Source: Methanomassiliicoccales archaeon (GTDB lineage Archaea; Thermoplasmatota; Thermoplasmata; Methanomassiliicoccales; UBA472). Taken from it: a stretch of DNA of 5,887 nt. Shown here in pieces: positions 5,882 to 5,887 of the stretch (the stretch's first letter is position 1; every line of letters starts with the position of its first letter). Location: positions 1-5,887 of the forward strand of contig DUJZ01000140.1 in NCBI GenBank assembly GCA_013329565.1. The letters run 5' to 3'. Below the pieces are notes generated by a model. That model was given only the letters and a program-made list of their open reading frames with translations. It made no database searches and was not told the DNA's origin. The translations under genes and the position numbers were made by a program.

Positions 5882-5887
5882 ATATAC

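Larger units (their letters stand above)
5761..5887. other. AT-rich intergenic or promoter region upstream of the minus-strand gene
   Basis: GC is about 24% here (30 of 127 bases by my count), far below the neighbouring genes. It holds several TATA-like strings on both strands (for example TTTATATG on the minus strand near 5863-5870 and TTATATAG on the plus strand at 5851-5858). It probably carries the promoter of the minus-strand gene and perhaps of a divergent gene beyond the window. No plus-strand gene is seen in it. Confidence 0.55.

Overview
The window looks like a piece of a euryarchaeal chromosome, most plausibly from the Thermoplasmata and possibly from the methanogenic Methanomassiliicoccales. 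It opens with the C-terminal tail of a group II chaperonin (thermosome). Promoter-like signals are archaeal (AACC plus an AT-rich box about 32 nt before a start codon), and terminator-like signals are T-rich runs without hairpins. A minus-strand gene resembles the archaeal family DUF2124, which I recall mainly from methanogens. The lineage is inferred from these traits, not from a marker gene. The genes are visibly GC-rich, except for the last ~130 bases, which are about 24% GC by my count.

Layout on the plus strand: (1) thermosome subunit C-terminus, 1-117, followed by a T-rich terminator-like tract; (2) a 445-residue acidic surface protein, 243-1580, with a signal peptide and a C-terminal membrane anchor; (3) a flavodoxin-fold protein, 1691-2155, with a degenerate FMN phosphate loop; (4) an NAD(P)-dependent aldehyde dehydrogenase, 2206-3588, with all catalytic residues present; (5) a two-gene ABC-2 type exporter, ATPase 3649-4608 and permease 4605-5261, whose start and stop codons overlap (ATGA). 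On the minus strand a DUF2124-like protein, 5731-5264, converges on the permease with only 2 bp between the stop codons. The window ends in an AT-rich stretch with two inverted repeats and TATA-like sequences.

Functionally this looks like a row of mostly independent housekeeping and accessory genes. Only the ABC pair is clearly an operon. The flavodoxin and the aldehyde dehydrogenase are neighbours and could form a redox pair, but the dehydrogenase seems to have its own promoter and nothing in the sequence links them directly.

I see no CRISPR array, RNA gene, insertion sequence, phage gene or defence system, and no convincing undescribed multi-gene system. The points most worth a second look are the duplicated-motif surface protein with its CAATC-repeat promoter, the altered flavodoxin loop, the DUF2124-like gene with an uncertain N-terminus, and the palindromes in the AT-rich tail.
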